Assembly (NCBI GenBank): GCA_021521415.1 | Contig: JAIQDT010001138.1 | Coordinates: 372,001-436,000 of the forward strand | Length of the DNA stretch: 64,000 bases | From: Bidens hawaiensis | Lineage: Eukaryota; Streptophyta; Magnoliopsida; Asterales; Asteraceae | Direction: 5' to 3' | Part shown: positions 1 through 11,933 of the stretch, one piece after another | Layout: every line of letters begins with the position of its first letter | Position numbering within the stretch: the first letter of the stretch is position 1 | Notes under the pieces: model-generated | Databases searched by the model: none | Told to the model about the DNA's origin: nothing | Seen by the model: the letters and a program-made list of their open reading frames with translations, nothing else | Position numbers and translations under genes: made by a program

Positions 1-75
1 CTTCTCGTCCTTTTCTTTCTCAAGATCAAGCTTGGCATTCACCATGCTTTTCACGGCTTTATCACTTGAAAACAT
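1..75 (-). CDS. Possible start of an unrecognised minus-strand reading frame, cut by the window edge
   Basis: On the minus strand an ATG at 75 opens 25 codons that run off the left edge without a stop. The peptide is rich in Lys, Asp and Glu (it begins MFSSDKAVKSMVNAKL). I do not recognise it. A charged open stretch of 25 codons can occur by chance, so this is only a lead; it may be the first exon of a gene lying outside the window. Confidence 0.2.
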   Translation of the reverse strand, partial: MFSSDKAVKSMVNAKLDLEKEKDEK

Positions 76-564
76 TTTTTTTGTGTGATATGATTAACAA
101 CAATGGATGTGAAATATATAGACATAATTTGGATGTCTACTAATTGTGGGTAGTTGAGATAGAGTTTATTTGTTCAATGTCATTTAATTTGATGTAGGCT
201 ATGATCATCACACAAACTGCATTTATTGTTTTTTAAGCGTGATATATATATTTTTTAATCTTGTTTGGTTGTTGACATAGTGTAATTTAATTTAAGTGAT
301 TTGATGTAGGCTATCATTACAAAAATCTTTTTTCTTTGGACATAAATTTTGGCAGATGAGTTGTAATAAATGTAATTTTAAGTTTTTGATAAAACTTGAT
401 TAGAAATTAGTTTCTTTTTAACGAGATTCGATGGCTTAGTGTGTGAAAGCATACAAGAGCGTATAATGAGCGTCTCATTACATCGCTCATTACATGTGAG
501 CATATAGTAATGAACTTACACTGTTCGTATGTTGCGTCCGTGAGCATGCACTTATGAGCGTTGT
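76..564. other. AT-rich spacer without a recognisable gene
   Basis: Low-complexity AT-rich DNA. No long reading frame, RNA gene or terminal inverted repeat was seen. Confidence 0.5.
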
Positions 565-930
565 CAAACGCTCATCAAACGCCTAATACTATATGCAGAA
601 CCAGTTGTTCAGTTATCACAAACAAGCTTACCAAACGCTCACCAAACGCACAAGACCAGTTAAAGAACATGTTATTCAGTCATCACAAACACTCATCAAA
701 CGCCTAATACTATATGCAGAACCAGTTGTTCAATTATCACATAAAAGCTTACCAAACGCTCATCAAACGCACAAGACCAGTTAAAGGACATATTATTCAG
801 TTATCACAAACGCTCATCAAACGCCTAATACTATATGCAGAAACAGTTGTTCAATTATCACAAACAAGCTTAGCAAACGCTTATCAAACGCACAAGAGTG
901 GTTATTTAACACTTGGTATACCAATATGGT
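565..930. repeat. Tandem repeat, unit about 121 bp, three copies
   Basis: The word atactatatgcagaa recurs at about 587, 708 and 829, giving a 121-bp period. Each unit also contains smaller sub-repeats built on caaacgctcatcaaacgc. The last copy is partial and degenerates after about 900. The overlapping reading frames over this stretch are products of the repeat and are not taken as genes. Confidence 0.85.
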
Positions 931-1515
931 GAAATCAACCCAAACGCTTTTCAAATGCTTACAAACAGAGGTTAATTGACAACGTAATAACCAATAATTA
1001 AAAACAAATAATACAATTTAACATAAAATTAAACCCTAAAACGATTACATCCACTGACTGTTGTCAAACGCTCATGAAAACAACTGTTAAAACCTCTCTA
1101 AAACCTAAAACGATTACAAGAATAATAAACAAACACCTGATTTATTTATAATCTGAGGTTTATCTTGTTTATACTTTGATCTTCGTTCTTTCGTTGAAGC
1201 AGATGTGTTAGGGTTCATTGTTTTATCCATCTTCATTACGATTGAATGTAGTGTGCTTCAGTTGCTTCGTCGCTGGAACAGTTGATAGTTTTAGTTGTTT
1301 GAATGAGTACGCTTTCATCGCCGAGATTAGTTTACGGTAACCGCTCTCTTAATAGGTTGATTACTGAGAGTGATTTTAGGGAGAATATTTAACGATGTTA
1401 CCCTTTTTGAAGAAAGAGACGCGTGTTTTAAAAAACTTGATCGGACGCTTGATTGTGTCGCGTACTGTTTGTACGATAAGGGATTAATGTACGGTAACCG
1501 CCCTCTCTCTCTCTC

Positions 1516-1576
<61 letters not shown>

Positions 1577-1683
1577 GATATTGGGTTTTAACACTTCCAA
1601 GTCCCAACTTTCACCTGTTGACTGATATCACAACATTCAATCTGTTATCCCCCATTCCCAATTTGTTTTTATCACTCCCTCAC
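931..1683. other. Spacer with a CT/TA microsatellite
   Basis: No supported gene. A (CT)n run followed by a long (TA)n run lies at about 1502-1573; the short frame that ends in alternating Ile-Tyr is simply this microsatellite translated. Confidence 0.6.
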
Positions 1684-1686
1684 TAA

Positions 1687-1898
1687 GGCTGGGTGTAGTG
1701 GGCGACGAGGGGCAATTAGGGGCGAGAACGCCGCCCCCGGGGGCGACAATGTGGGACAAAGGGCTTGGCGATGAGTATTTCTCAGCGGGTGTGTGTGTGT
1801 GTATCACACACACACATACTAGAAAATACCGGAGATGTTGATGTAAACGTAGAAATACATGTGTTCTCGCCCAAACTTATTGCCCACTACACATGGCC
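1687..1898. mobile_element. Tourist-like MITE (PIF/Harbinger superfamily), 212 bp
   Basis: The element starts ggctgggtgtagtgggc and ends with the imperfect inverse gcccactacacatggcc. It is flanked on both sides by TAA (1684-1686 and 1899-1901), the 3-bp target duplication typical of Harbinger elements. It has no coding capacity. The termini resemble those of the larger Harbinger element at 3746-5592 (shared core GTAGTGG), so it may be mobilised by the same family. Confidence 0.75.
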
Positions 1899-1901
1899 TA
1901 A

Positions 1902-3742
1902 TAGACGACTAACGTAGTTAACGGATATGCTGATGTAAATGTTTTATGCTTGACTGCTTGAGCTGGCGTGCCTACGTACAAAATACCCTTTAGGAAAAAA
2001 ATCCTAATTACAATAACCAGTAAATTTTGATATCGCTAAACTAGAATGTACAATAACCGATATTACTAGTATACATTATTTCTACATGTATGTGTAGATA
2101 AGAACTAAAAACTCAAGGTACATTGTATATGTGGATATTAAATGAGTACACAGAAAACCAACTTGGAATTTTTTTTAAAAGTATATATATAAATCCAAAC
2201 CGGGTAAAGAGGGACATGATTATAATGTGAACAACTATTGTTCATTTTAAGCACCAAGTTTAAAAGAGGCACACGGTATGATAATTTTCTCCTACACGAC
2301 TATGATTTGATACACATTGGTGTGGCACGCTGCTGAATATGGTCAAAATCAAAGTGTCCCGATTCGCAAGTTTTGTTTTTAAAGTTGTCCAATTTCACTA
2401 GATGAGTCATTAAGAAAATTTAAGCGAGTTATTCTGTATGTTTAAATGGCACACAAGTCATTACAAAACTTACATAAAAAAACTTGAAAACTAAAGTGTC
2501 CATTAGTCAAACATTACACCTCAAACTATTTGCATAATAAAGACAACGCATACACTCTACTAACCAATTCAAACATGTTGTGAGAATCATTATTCTCCAT
2601 GTAGTTTGGTGAAAATCGTAGTTCTGAATAATAATTTACTATGATTTTTATGCGAAGACCGTACTTTCTTTTCTCTTGAAATTAAAATGTTATTTATACT
2701 CTATTTTGCATCAATAACTCTAAACTACCCCATTGACCAGTTGGTCTATGTCTCATGAACTTTTATTTGAAAATCCGAGTCTCCAACACATTTATGCAAA
2801 TGACATAGCCTTCAATGCTCTTTTTTTTCCTTATACATCACCATTTTTAATTTCAAAACCTAATCTTTTAAAAGCTATGCTAACAGATTTTGAAGTCATA
2901 ACATTACTATGCATAACCCGTTTGACTCGACTCGACTAGTCTTCAAGGCTACCTACCACTTGCTGGTTTTTTAAAATCTAGCAAACAATATCTGGTTTCC
3001 AACTATGTTTAGCCTGAACACAAAGTTAAATGATCCTTTGGCCCTTTGGGCGTTCTTGTTCATGGGGACGGTACCTTGATTCTTAAGCAAGTGATCAGAG
3101 GAATTAAAATTCATTTAATGCTTTACTTGACCAAAAACGTGAGCCTTCAAATTCATTTAATGCTTTACTTCAAAAGATGAGCCCCTACCAAGAAAAACTC
3201 GAACTTTGAAATACACAAAAGAATGTTTTAAATATTATTATTTTTATTTGTTTACGTGTTAAAAAATGTTACTGCCATTTATTATTAGTGTAGCTAGAAA
3301 ATATTTCCCAGATGTGATGCTACGGAATATCGACAACGACAAGTTTACTTTTGTTTGGCTAGTTTTTAGACATTAGTTGTCTTATACACATGCGACGAAA
3401 ATACTTAAAAACGTTAAGTAATAACTGACGAAAATATAGAAATTGTTCAAATGATATATTATTTCTAAATTGTAGTTCACCAATTTAAAATTCCAAAAAA
3501 AATTATATTATATGTTCTTCTACATCTTTATTGTCACGCAACATGTTTTTTCGAATATAGTGTATGTATTGGTGTTACACTATAGTAGTAGTTTATAGTA
3601 GTAGTTTTAGCATAGTGTATAAATTAATGATTAAATGCATTTTTCAATGGTATATGCATTGATTATTACAATAGATCGGTTACTGATTATACGTTAGTGA
3701 ATACATTGGTGTTACTCATTGCTTATATAACTAAACTGCTGC
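1902..3742. other. AT-rich spacer
   Basis: No gene recognised. A stretch around 2036-2110 resembles one at 6372-6440 (both contain actagtanacattatttctaca-like words), a diverged dispersed repeat. Reading frames here are short and of unlikely composition. Confidence 0.5.
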
Positions 3743-3745
3743 TTA

Positions 3746-5592
3746 GACCACCCGTAGTGGTGCGTTTTGGTATTGCGTTTTGGCCCAAAACGCCGGGGAA
3801 CACCGTCCCCCTCGGCGTTTTGGGGGTTTTTTTTAACGTTGTATCTATAACGCAAAGAATGGCACACAAATCAAAAAAAATTACCGTTATGTATCCGTTG
3901 GGTTCCATGTATCTGTTGGGTTTTCTTAAAAAAAATATATATTAATTAACTTTATACTATAAAAACAAACCAAACTCATTTTTTTTAACACATTACTCCC
4001 ACGTCTATACCAATTATATTTCTTACTCAAATATTTCTACCAAAATGTTTCCGAACAACAACCAAAACATTCTCGGTTTCGGTCAATATGCCCGTCAAGG
4101 TAACCAAAATCCACAACCGAACCAATCTACCGCCCCGACGCCAACTGTACCGTCCCGCATATGATTGACCCGTAAATGGCCGCGTACATTGCATACTTAC
4201 AAAACTCTATGCCAAATGCGGTGTCCGGTTTCCAAAACCCAACGGCAAACATTTTTGCCGTTTCGGGTTCCCAACCCGTCCCGGAGACCCAACCCGACAT
4301 CGAGTTCGTGTCAGAGACACAACCCGTCCCGGAGACCGTAGGCGCTTCGAGCCAACGCGGACGTCCGAGAAAACACGCAAAAAAGCCCGACGGTGAACCT
4401 CGGGTTAAAAAGACGGTGATACCGTGGAAGAACGACAGTGCGTACTATGTGCTCGTGATTGGTGCGCGATATCGGAAGATGCCAAATGCGGTAGGTTTTT
4501 AAAATACATATATATTTTTTAATTTTCTTAGAACAAACATTGAACTTGTAATGTTTTTATTTTTTGTAGCGAACTATCAAAAAACGGGGGTATTTTGGCA
4601 CAAAATTAAATAGTTGTTCCACGAGCTTGGCGGGGACTCGCGTCGAGAAAAAGATTCGTTACTGTCGAAATGGGGCGACATAAACACCAAATGCATGGGC
4701 TTCCATACGGTTTACTCTCGGATGAATCGAAATAGGAGTAGCGGTGTCTCGGACACGGAAGTATTGGAAAACGCGTTGAAAGAGTATCAACATAAGGTCT
4801 CAGAGTCCTTCAATTACTTTGGTATTTGGAAAGACCACTTGAGGTATCACCCAAAATGGGGCCTGGTTTTGGATGCCGAAGCCGAAGGTGGTCCGCGTAA
4901 TAAAAAGTCAAAAACATCGTCTTCGGTTGATCCAGACACGCCCCGTTCCGACGCTCGAAACTTCAACCTAAGCGATAATGAAGCCGTGAATACTACCGAG
5001 ATGCCTCGGCCGGGGGTAGAAGAACCAAGGGCAAGGGAAAGGGGAAAGGGGTCGCTTCGTCATCGAATCCTGAAATGGAGAGTCAATTCAAAGAAATGAA
5101 CTCTCGACTCCGAGATTTACACGAACTTGGAACGAACGACTTAAAGTAAATTTGGACGCCGTCGAACTTCTTAGAAGAAATGAAATGGACAAAGACATCG
5201 AGATTTTATCAAGTGAGCTAACCGAAGCCGACCCGAGAGTCTAATCTCTAAAAGCCGCTCGACAAGCGAAAATTTTAGAAAAATATAACATGTAGTTTTA
5301 TTAGTATTTTTTTGTATTTTTTTTTTAATTTGATGTGTTTTTTTTATTTTTTTTAATTTGATGTATTTTTTTATTTTATTTTAGTTTTTATTTGGAAGTT
5401 TAATGTAATTTTTAATTTTAAGTTTATTTATTTAAATGATTTATTATTTAAATGACTACGCGCCACGTGGCGCATAATGCCTGGGGGTGAAGAGTTATGA
5501 CTACAGCCTGTTTTCGTAAAAAATTATAACTTTGACTGAGCGCCACATGGCGTATAATGTCTGGAAGTAGAAAGTTATGACTACTCATGGTC
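3746..5592 (+). mobile_element. PIF/Harbinger element carrying only the Myb-like accessory gene
   Basis: Both sides carry TTA (3743-3745 and 5593-5595). The left end reads gaccacccgtagtgg and the right end ctactcatggtc, an imperfect terminal inverted repeat. The body holds a decayed Myb/NAM-associated gene on the + strand and no transposase. Near the right end a module with cgccacgtggcg / cgccacatggcg is duplicated (about 5460 and 5541), so the subterminal region exists twice. Size is 1847 bp, almost the same as the transposase-only Harbinger element at 60636-62485. Confidence 0.8.
4045..5244 (+). pseudogene. Harbinger-associated Myb/NAM-C-like protein, decayed
   Basis: In PIF/Harbinger elements a Myb-like DNA-binding protein acts with the transposase at the element ends. 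Here the frame starts MFPNNNQNILGFGQ at 4045. It continues through a basic segment (RGRPRKHAKKPDG, about 4350-4390), an intron at about 4492-4569 and a second exon with HELGGDSRREKDSLLSKWG and FNYFGIWKDHLRYHPKW, typical of this family, and ends with a charged C-terminal helix to the stop at 5242. Damage is visible: a frame change plus stop near 4165-4175, a frame change near 4470, a stop just before 4614 (TAG), and a frame change near 5050. I read it as a pseudogene. Neighbouring sequence within the TIRs has no second gene. Confidence 0.75.
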
Positions 5593-5595
5593 TTA

Positions 5596-6866
5596 TATAG
5601 TATACTTTGTTAGATATTTGTCACCCGAGTTTCTATCGTTTATCTTTTGGCCCCTCTATATACTTTGTAATTAGTTTTATAGAGTTTTGTCATCTATGTT
5701 TTAAACATTTCTCTTTTGGCCTCTCAACTCTTAACACTTTTAAGCCACAAAACATTACCCTTCTACAATAAAACTTTTAATCTACCAACTTTGGCCATAA
5801 AAGTTTATTGTAACAAATCAAAATGATATTGACCGAGTCCCCGTCATAGCTTTCGAACATGTGATGCGTTTAACGCACTCCGCCACAAAGCACAAGTAAA
5901 AGCACTTGTTCTATACATCTATATTGTAACAGTTATGAACGTGGACAATTCTAATTCTTTATTGACTACAAATGGTGATGGTTTTCTTTCTTTACTCCAT
6001 ACCACTAAACTTTCTTTTCTACTTTATATCAGTTATCGACAAGTTAATAAGTTATACACACATGCATATACACGGTAGCGTAGGATAAGAGAGACTGGTG
6101 TTCCCGGTTACCGCTGTTTTTTTTCTGCTTCGTAACGTAAACTTTAACGATTTCGTCCAAAAAAATTTATAGGTATTGAGTCCGGTCATCTCTCAATGAC
6201 TTCGGTTACCTCTATGACTTAGCCCAAGCTTCGCCACTACATGTACATAACTACATGTGTATGTTGAAAAACTCGATAATGTGTTTGATTTTTTTAAACC
6301 GCTAACGCGCGCACAATAATCCTACATTTAAAGCTACACCTTTTTGTTCACTAACACATTTACAACACATCTTGATATCGTTAAATAAACAGAATATACA
6401 ATAACCCAACTTACTAGTACACATTATTTCTACATATAGGGGTTGGTAAAAACTTAAAAAAAAAAAGAAAAAAAAAACAAAACGCAAATAAACATAGATC
6501 TGCATCACGAAAGCTCAAAAGTACGGTCAAACAAACAAACTGGCCTAAGATTCCAGTCTGCTGCATTTGTAAAACTTTTGGTGGCAGAAGACACGTGTAT
6601 CATCATTGTCACCTGCCTGCCTCATGAGTTTTATTTAAAAAGAGTCAAATTACAATCATACCCTCTCTAGCCGTTATGCAGTATTTCTACTCTATCACTC
6701 GAGGCCACTTTCGTCATTTTACTCCCCTCCTCCATCTTTCTTCACTGTTGTTTTCATCCGCTTACGTATTATGTATGTATTCACACACACACACACACAC
6801 ACACAGTTATATCTATATATCTCATATCTCTAATTGTAATTCTCTCTCTTAGGGTTAGGGTTTGAA
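5596..6866. other. Upstream region of the AP2 gene
   Basis: AT-rich sequence without a gene. It ends in a (CA)n tract at 6782-6805, a stretch of TA-rich sequence (about 6810-6825) that could hold the TATA element, and a CT-rich leader immediately before the ATG at 6867. The promoter position is inferred from this layout only. Confidence 0.45.
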
Positions 6867-9800
6867 ATGGCTACTGCATCGTCTTCTGATCCGGTCATGA
6901 AATCGGAAGGCGGCGAGACGAAGGGGAGTAGTAGTTATCAGCAGCAGTTGATGGTGAAGTACAGAGGATTGAAGAAGTCGAAGAAGGAGAGATTAGGATG
7001 TACGGCCAAAGAGCGAATCAGTAAGATGCCTCCCTGTGCTGCCGGTAAACGCAGCTCTATCTACCGTGGTGTTACTAGGTATTATACCTAATTAATCGCC
7101 AATTTTGATTTTTCTGTATGCCTTTTGAGTTTAATTATGTAGGCGGAGTCGATTTTAGGCGTAATTGCCACTGGAATTGGGGAGGATTTTATTTTATTTT
7201 GTGTATATATGATGCGATCTAGATCCACCACAAAAGCATAAGTCTACTAATTGGATTACTGATTGCGTTAAACACTAGAAGCATAAGTCTACTAATCGTC
7301 TAATTGGATTGAAATGGTTGCCGGTATCGATGATTGTTGCATCCATATGTGATATGGATGTGAGGCTCACAGTTTTGCTATTTTTGGAATGATTATTAAT
7401 TAGCATGTGAATTTCGTATTGCGGACGAATCGTTCTTTCGTTTCCTTGCAATCCGCATTGGGCACGGTCTAGGATCTAGCTCGATTGTATATAGTATTTA
7501 GTATAAGTTTACTTGTATAGAAATCCTGTAAGTGGTTGTAGACAGGTAATTAATTAATTAATGTTTCTAGGAAGATTTTAAACATGAGATGGACCCTCGT
7601 TTAGCTTAATCGCGTAGTGTTTAGAACGGATAAAGGTTAATTCAGAGTTGTTATGACTCGAACCCTTGACCACACGGTTCAAAGCCGCATGCTCCACCAA
7701 CTTAGCTTGGTCAGGTCTTTCAAAGTATCTGGCTGATCGAGTTTAATAGATATGATCATATAAAGATATGGAAATCGCCTTTAATTATTGATGAAATGGA
7801 TATGGTATTTAGTACCATTTAACATATAAAATAAGGTTATTGCTTCTCACATGTTATATCTTTTTATTGTGCAAGTGCTGCTGGATGCAACAATTGTCCA
7901 AACCCGCTTTTTTAACTTTCTCCTTTTAAGATTATATATCATGCACTCTTACAGAGTTCTCATTTTCACACTTTTTTCTTTGTTGGAATCTGTAATGATA
8001 CTAGGCATAGATGGACTGGTCGTTATGAAGCACATCTATGGGATAAAAATACCTGGAATCAGAATCAGAATAAGAAGGGCAAGCAAGGTTCAATCCTCTC
8101 TCTGTCTGTATGTTTGTGTTTGTATATCTATGCGTATTTCTGTAGTCTCTATCTATATATGTTACAATGATACCTAATCTGATTTCTGTTTTCTTTTGTA
8201 TGGATTATGGACATGGTTTTTGGCATCTATTTAAACAGTTTACTTAGGTAAGAATCTAGTTGACCATTTACTGAAATCTGCATTTGTTAATACTATAATC
8301 TCTTCTTTCAAATATCTTACGCTAAACATATCTTTAGGTGCATATGATGATGAGGAAGCTGCAGCCAGAGCATATGATCTTGCTGCCTTAAAGTACTGGG
8401 GTCCCGGGACACTTATTAATTTTCCTGTGAGAAATCATACACTCTCATACTACTGATTCATTTTTATGAAAACTGTATTTCATTATTTGATTTTCCTTTT
8501 TCACCATATGTTGTTGACAGGTCACAGACTATACAAGAGATCTTGAAGAGATGCAAAACCTATCAAGAGAAGATTACCTTGCATCACTCAGAAGGTAAAA
8601 AAAACGTGACTAATAGTCTAATAATGCATGTGTATTATTATTTCTGCTTTAATTTTTATAACTTTTTTGGACATGAAATTATTGCAGAAAAGGTAGTGGT
8701 TTCTCAAGGGGAACCTCTAAATGTCATGGAGTTTCCAGGTATTTAATTATTAATCATTTTGTCCAAAAGGGAGCTATGTATACTTCAACAAAGTATTGTT
8801 AGTTAATTCCTACCTTTTTTAGCTAAAATCATATCACAGATATGAATAATAAATCTCATTCTCATTCAACCACCTGGCACATTCTATTCAAAGTTTAGCT
8901 AAAATAATCTTATAATATTATTTGGCTTTCTGTTATAAAACAGTACAAGATGGGACTCGCCTTTGGGCCAAATTGCTGGAGCTGAATACCACAGCCGTAT
9001 GCATCATGGTAAGCAAGATTTTTGTTCCAAAAACAAAAAAAAATATCTAGATTATTATTTAATATCCATTTTTATCTAATACATCCCTGTTTAGACCCGT
9101 ACATGAAGTTATCTATTTCAACCTGTACTCATTTTGACCTGTTATTCAACCTGCCTGCATATTGGGATTACAATTTGGCTTGTAAATGAATCTAGCAAAC
9201 CCGAACGGAGCATATCCGAGTTCGTTCTTTTAACTTTAACCGAACAAACAATTGAGCACGAATGACTGTATGAACGGGGTTTTCTTGTCCGTGTTCATTT
9301 GAAAAGAAAATGAATGTGTTCGTGTACGTTTATGCTCGTTCGTTAACTAAATAAATGAACGATTAACAAACTAACATAACTGAAAATAGATGGCTTAACC
9401 GAGTTAAAACTAGTTAAAAGTAAGTTGGGCTGAAAAAGTTATTAAAAATAGACTAGTTGTAATGGGCCTGATAAATTTAATGAATATAATAATGAACATA
9501 CCGAACGTAAATGAACGCAAAGGAATGAGCTTAAACGAATTAAGTGAACGAATGAGACGTGTTCGTCCGTTTAACTAAATGAACAAAAGTTATTTTGTTC
9601 ATGAATTCCCATCGAACGTTTCACTGAACTTTCGGGTCGTTTACAAGCCTAGTTACAAGGCATATACCGTTGCCAAATTATTTGCTTGTGTCCTAACTTA
9701 TTACACTGCAGGTGATGATGCAACAACAGAGAGCGAATACGTTGGTGGATTTTGCATGGATAGAAAAATTGATCTTACACCGTACATTAAATGGTGGGGC

Positions 9801-10500
9801 CCCAACAAATCCTCCCAAACTGAATCTCAAGGAAAAACATCAGAAACAAATCACGGTAGCTCCGAAGACATTGGAACTGAACACAAAACACCAGAATGGG
9901 TAACCGAATCCACTGAACCGTATCAACTACCTCGTTTGGGTGTGTCACATGAACCAAAACAACACAAACGGTCTTCAGTCTCTGCCATGAGTATACTATC
10001 AAGATCTGCAGCTTACAAAAGCTTACAAGAAAAGGCTTTAAAAAAGGAAGCTGAAAAGGATGTTGAAAATGATGAGAATGAAAATAAAAATAATATCAAT
10101 AAGATGGTGATAGAATCTGGAAATCTAAAATATGGAAAAGCGGTTGAGAAATCAAGTGATGACGGTGGTGCAAGTGAAGGGTTTGGAGTTGGATTAGGGT
10201 TGGAGATTGATAGGAACACGTACCCATTGACTCCTTTTCTGTCAGCACCGCTTTTGACCAATTATAATACCATTGACCCGTTGACCGACCCGATACTTTG
10301 GTCAACCCTTGTCCCATCTCTCCGCACAAGACCTTCTCAGCCTGTGGAGGTCAGTATCTGATTGATCAATTGTTTTATCATCTAAACTATTATTATGGAA
10401 ATTTAATTTGTGGCTTTTAAATATTTAACATCAGGCTACAAAGACCGAGACGAGTTCAGATTATAATTACTTCCAACAGGAGGACTTGCTACCTACATGA
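6867..10500 (+). CDS. AP2-like transcription factor, At2g41710 type (nine exons)
   Basis: Nuclear DNA-binding regulator of the AP2 subfamily. Exons by GT/AG borders and unbroken frame: 6867-7078, 8005-8087, 8239-8247, 8338-8426, 8521-8594, 8688-8738, 8944-9008, 9712-10349, 10435-10500; together 428 codons plus stop, the size I recall for the Arabidopsis protein. The first AP2 repeat is complete (about residues 63-131): [52 protein letters not shown]. The second repeat is degenerate, as in this subgroup, with [13 protein letters not shown] where relatives have KYRG. Downstream are [17 protein letters not shown], a Ser-rich region and the C-terminal [16 protein letters not shown] block. The start is the first ATG after a CT-rich leader and gives MATASSSDP. 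Intron 1 holds a tRNA-like repeat and intron 7 an acgaacg-rich repeat. The gene appears intact. Confidence 0.93.
7632..7735 (-). repeat. tRNA-like (SINE-type) remnant in AP2 intron 1
   Basis: Read on the minus strand, agctaagttggtggagc is a good Pol III A box and gggttcgagtc a good B box, spaced as in a tRNA. No clean cloverleaf, 3' tail or target duplication was found, so it is called a decayed tRNA-derived repeat and not a tRNA gene. Confidence 0.5.
8239..8247 (+). other. Nine-base micro-exon of the AP2 gene
   Basis: The exon tttacttag lies between a preceding acag acceptor and a following gtaag donor. Joined to the last g of exon 2 and the gt of exon 4 it completes V-Y-L-G inside the first AP2 repeat, keeping phase. 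A 9-nt exon coding for VYL is a known feature of AP2-family genes; automatic annotation often misses it. Confidence 0.9.
9150..9650. repeat. acgaacg-rich dispersed repeat in AP2 intron 7
   Basis: The 703-bp intron 9009-9711 is dominated by words such as gttcgttaac, aacgaacgt and tgaacgaatg in both orientations. This looks like a MITE-like or satellite-like insertion common in plant introns. The boundaries are not defined. Confidence 0.4.
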
Positions 10501-11930
10501 TACAAGTAAAATGTGTGTTATTTTGTCCAAATTCTCTTGGAAAAACTCTTGGATGCATGATACAATGCTTCAGAGGATGGATAACGATTATCTCGTACTG
10601 CCTTAGAACAAGACAAAGTTGGTATGTTACCCTGGTTTTGATATAGAGAGAGTTGCAAGATATACATATACATGTGTATATATTATACATGTATGTGTAT
10701 GCAGGAATGTGTAAGTAGATGTTTAATAGCAAACATGTTACTATCATAGAAGTTTGTATTTATAAAGGGTACAATATTATATGAAGTATAGGAAAGTTGT
10801 TTTAAAGTTTTTGAAGATCTGGTAAGTGTGCGCCAGGGCTGCATGTGTGGAGATTCGAGCTCGAATTGAGATTTTGAAAATCTCATTAGAGAAGAAGTAT
10901 GTTTGGTAAAGTAAGTGCAAATAAGTAAACAAATATTTATTTTGTTTGATAGCACCAGTTTGATTCGAGCTTGGATTTTGATAATGCACTTTGAGCTTGG
11001 ATCTCGATAGGCACCGAAGTTTGATTTAGGAGTATTGTAACTTTGAAGTTCAAAAACAAATCTAAAACAACAATTGAAGTCTATTAGTTGCGTCAAGCCC
11101 GTTACGCTTTGTCGTTTAAAGGAGCGTTGTACATTGGATCCTTGGTGATTCAATTCTTAAAGATGATCTTATAAACATTACATGGAAACAGTTCACGTAT
11201 CTCCTTTCTCTCGTTAATACAGTCACTCTTTAGTGGACTTGTTAACATGTTGGTTATTTTGGTGTAACTTGGGATTAACTTGTTGACCAATTTAATTGTA
11301 ATATGAATTGATAAATCAAGTGCGGGGTACACACTTTGATCTTATTATAATTTAATAACCCTAGTAGTAATTAGAGGCGAAGCCCCTAAATAAGGGCAGA
11401 GCAGGGTCAAGGTGGTAGCCCCGACAACTGGAAATTTTTTATGTTGGCATATGTTGCTTCATTAAAATCGCATTAGAAATTTAATTTTATTAAATTTCGT
11501 ATGCTTAATTATGGTATCAAAATCCGGAGCGTGTTTTGAAGATTTTGAAATTCAAAACATGATAACTGCAAACATTAATAACTATCGCTTGTTCATACGA
11601 TAAACTTGCTGGTTCACAAAATTCTCTTAAATCCATACTCGTTTCTTGCTCAAATCAATATGAGTCTTATCCGGTCCAAACATTTGTGAATCACAATTAG
11701 CTTTGATTTGAAAGTGTTATTTAACGACTATCAGATTTTGCTAAGATAACCTGTTTTTTTTTGCTATTTCCCAACTCATAGAAAGTGACGTAATTTCCAT
11801 ATTTAAACAAATGGACCTTCAACAAAATTCATGTAGTTGCGTGTCACACAATATGGTTTATACTTTATAAGTCATTTATAGATATTTAATTCAAATTCGA
11901 GCAACATTGTGGTACTAAATCTTATGTAAC
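10501..11930. other. Downstream flank of the AP2 gene
   Basis: AT-rich sequence. The words gagcttgga and gagctcgaatt recur around 10855-11010 in direct and inverted orientation, suggesting an old repeat. A 156-codon minus-strand frame at 10683-11153 has no recognisable domain and is not called. Confidence 0.45.
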
Positions 11931-11933
11931 TTA

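Noticed and set aside
7851..8177. 108-codon + frame in AP2 intron 1
   Set aside because: It runs over the intron and exon 2 in a wrong phase; the real exon 2 is 8005-8087.
10683..11153. 156-codon minus-strand frame behind the AP2 gene
   Set aside because: No recognisable motif, unusual composition, and it overlaps repeat-like DNA and the presumed 3' UTR side of the AP2 gene.
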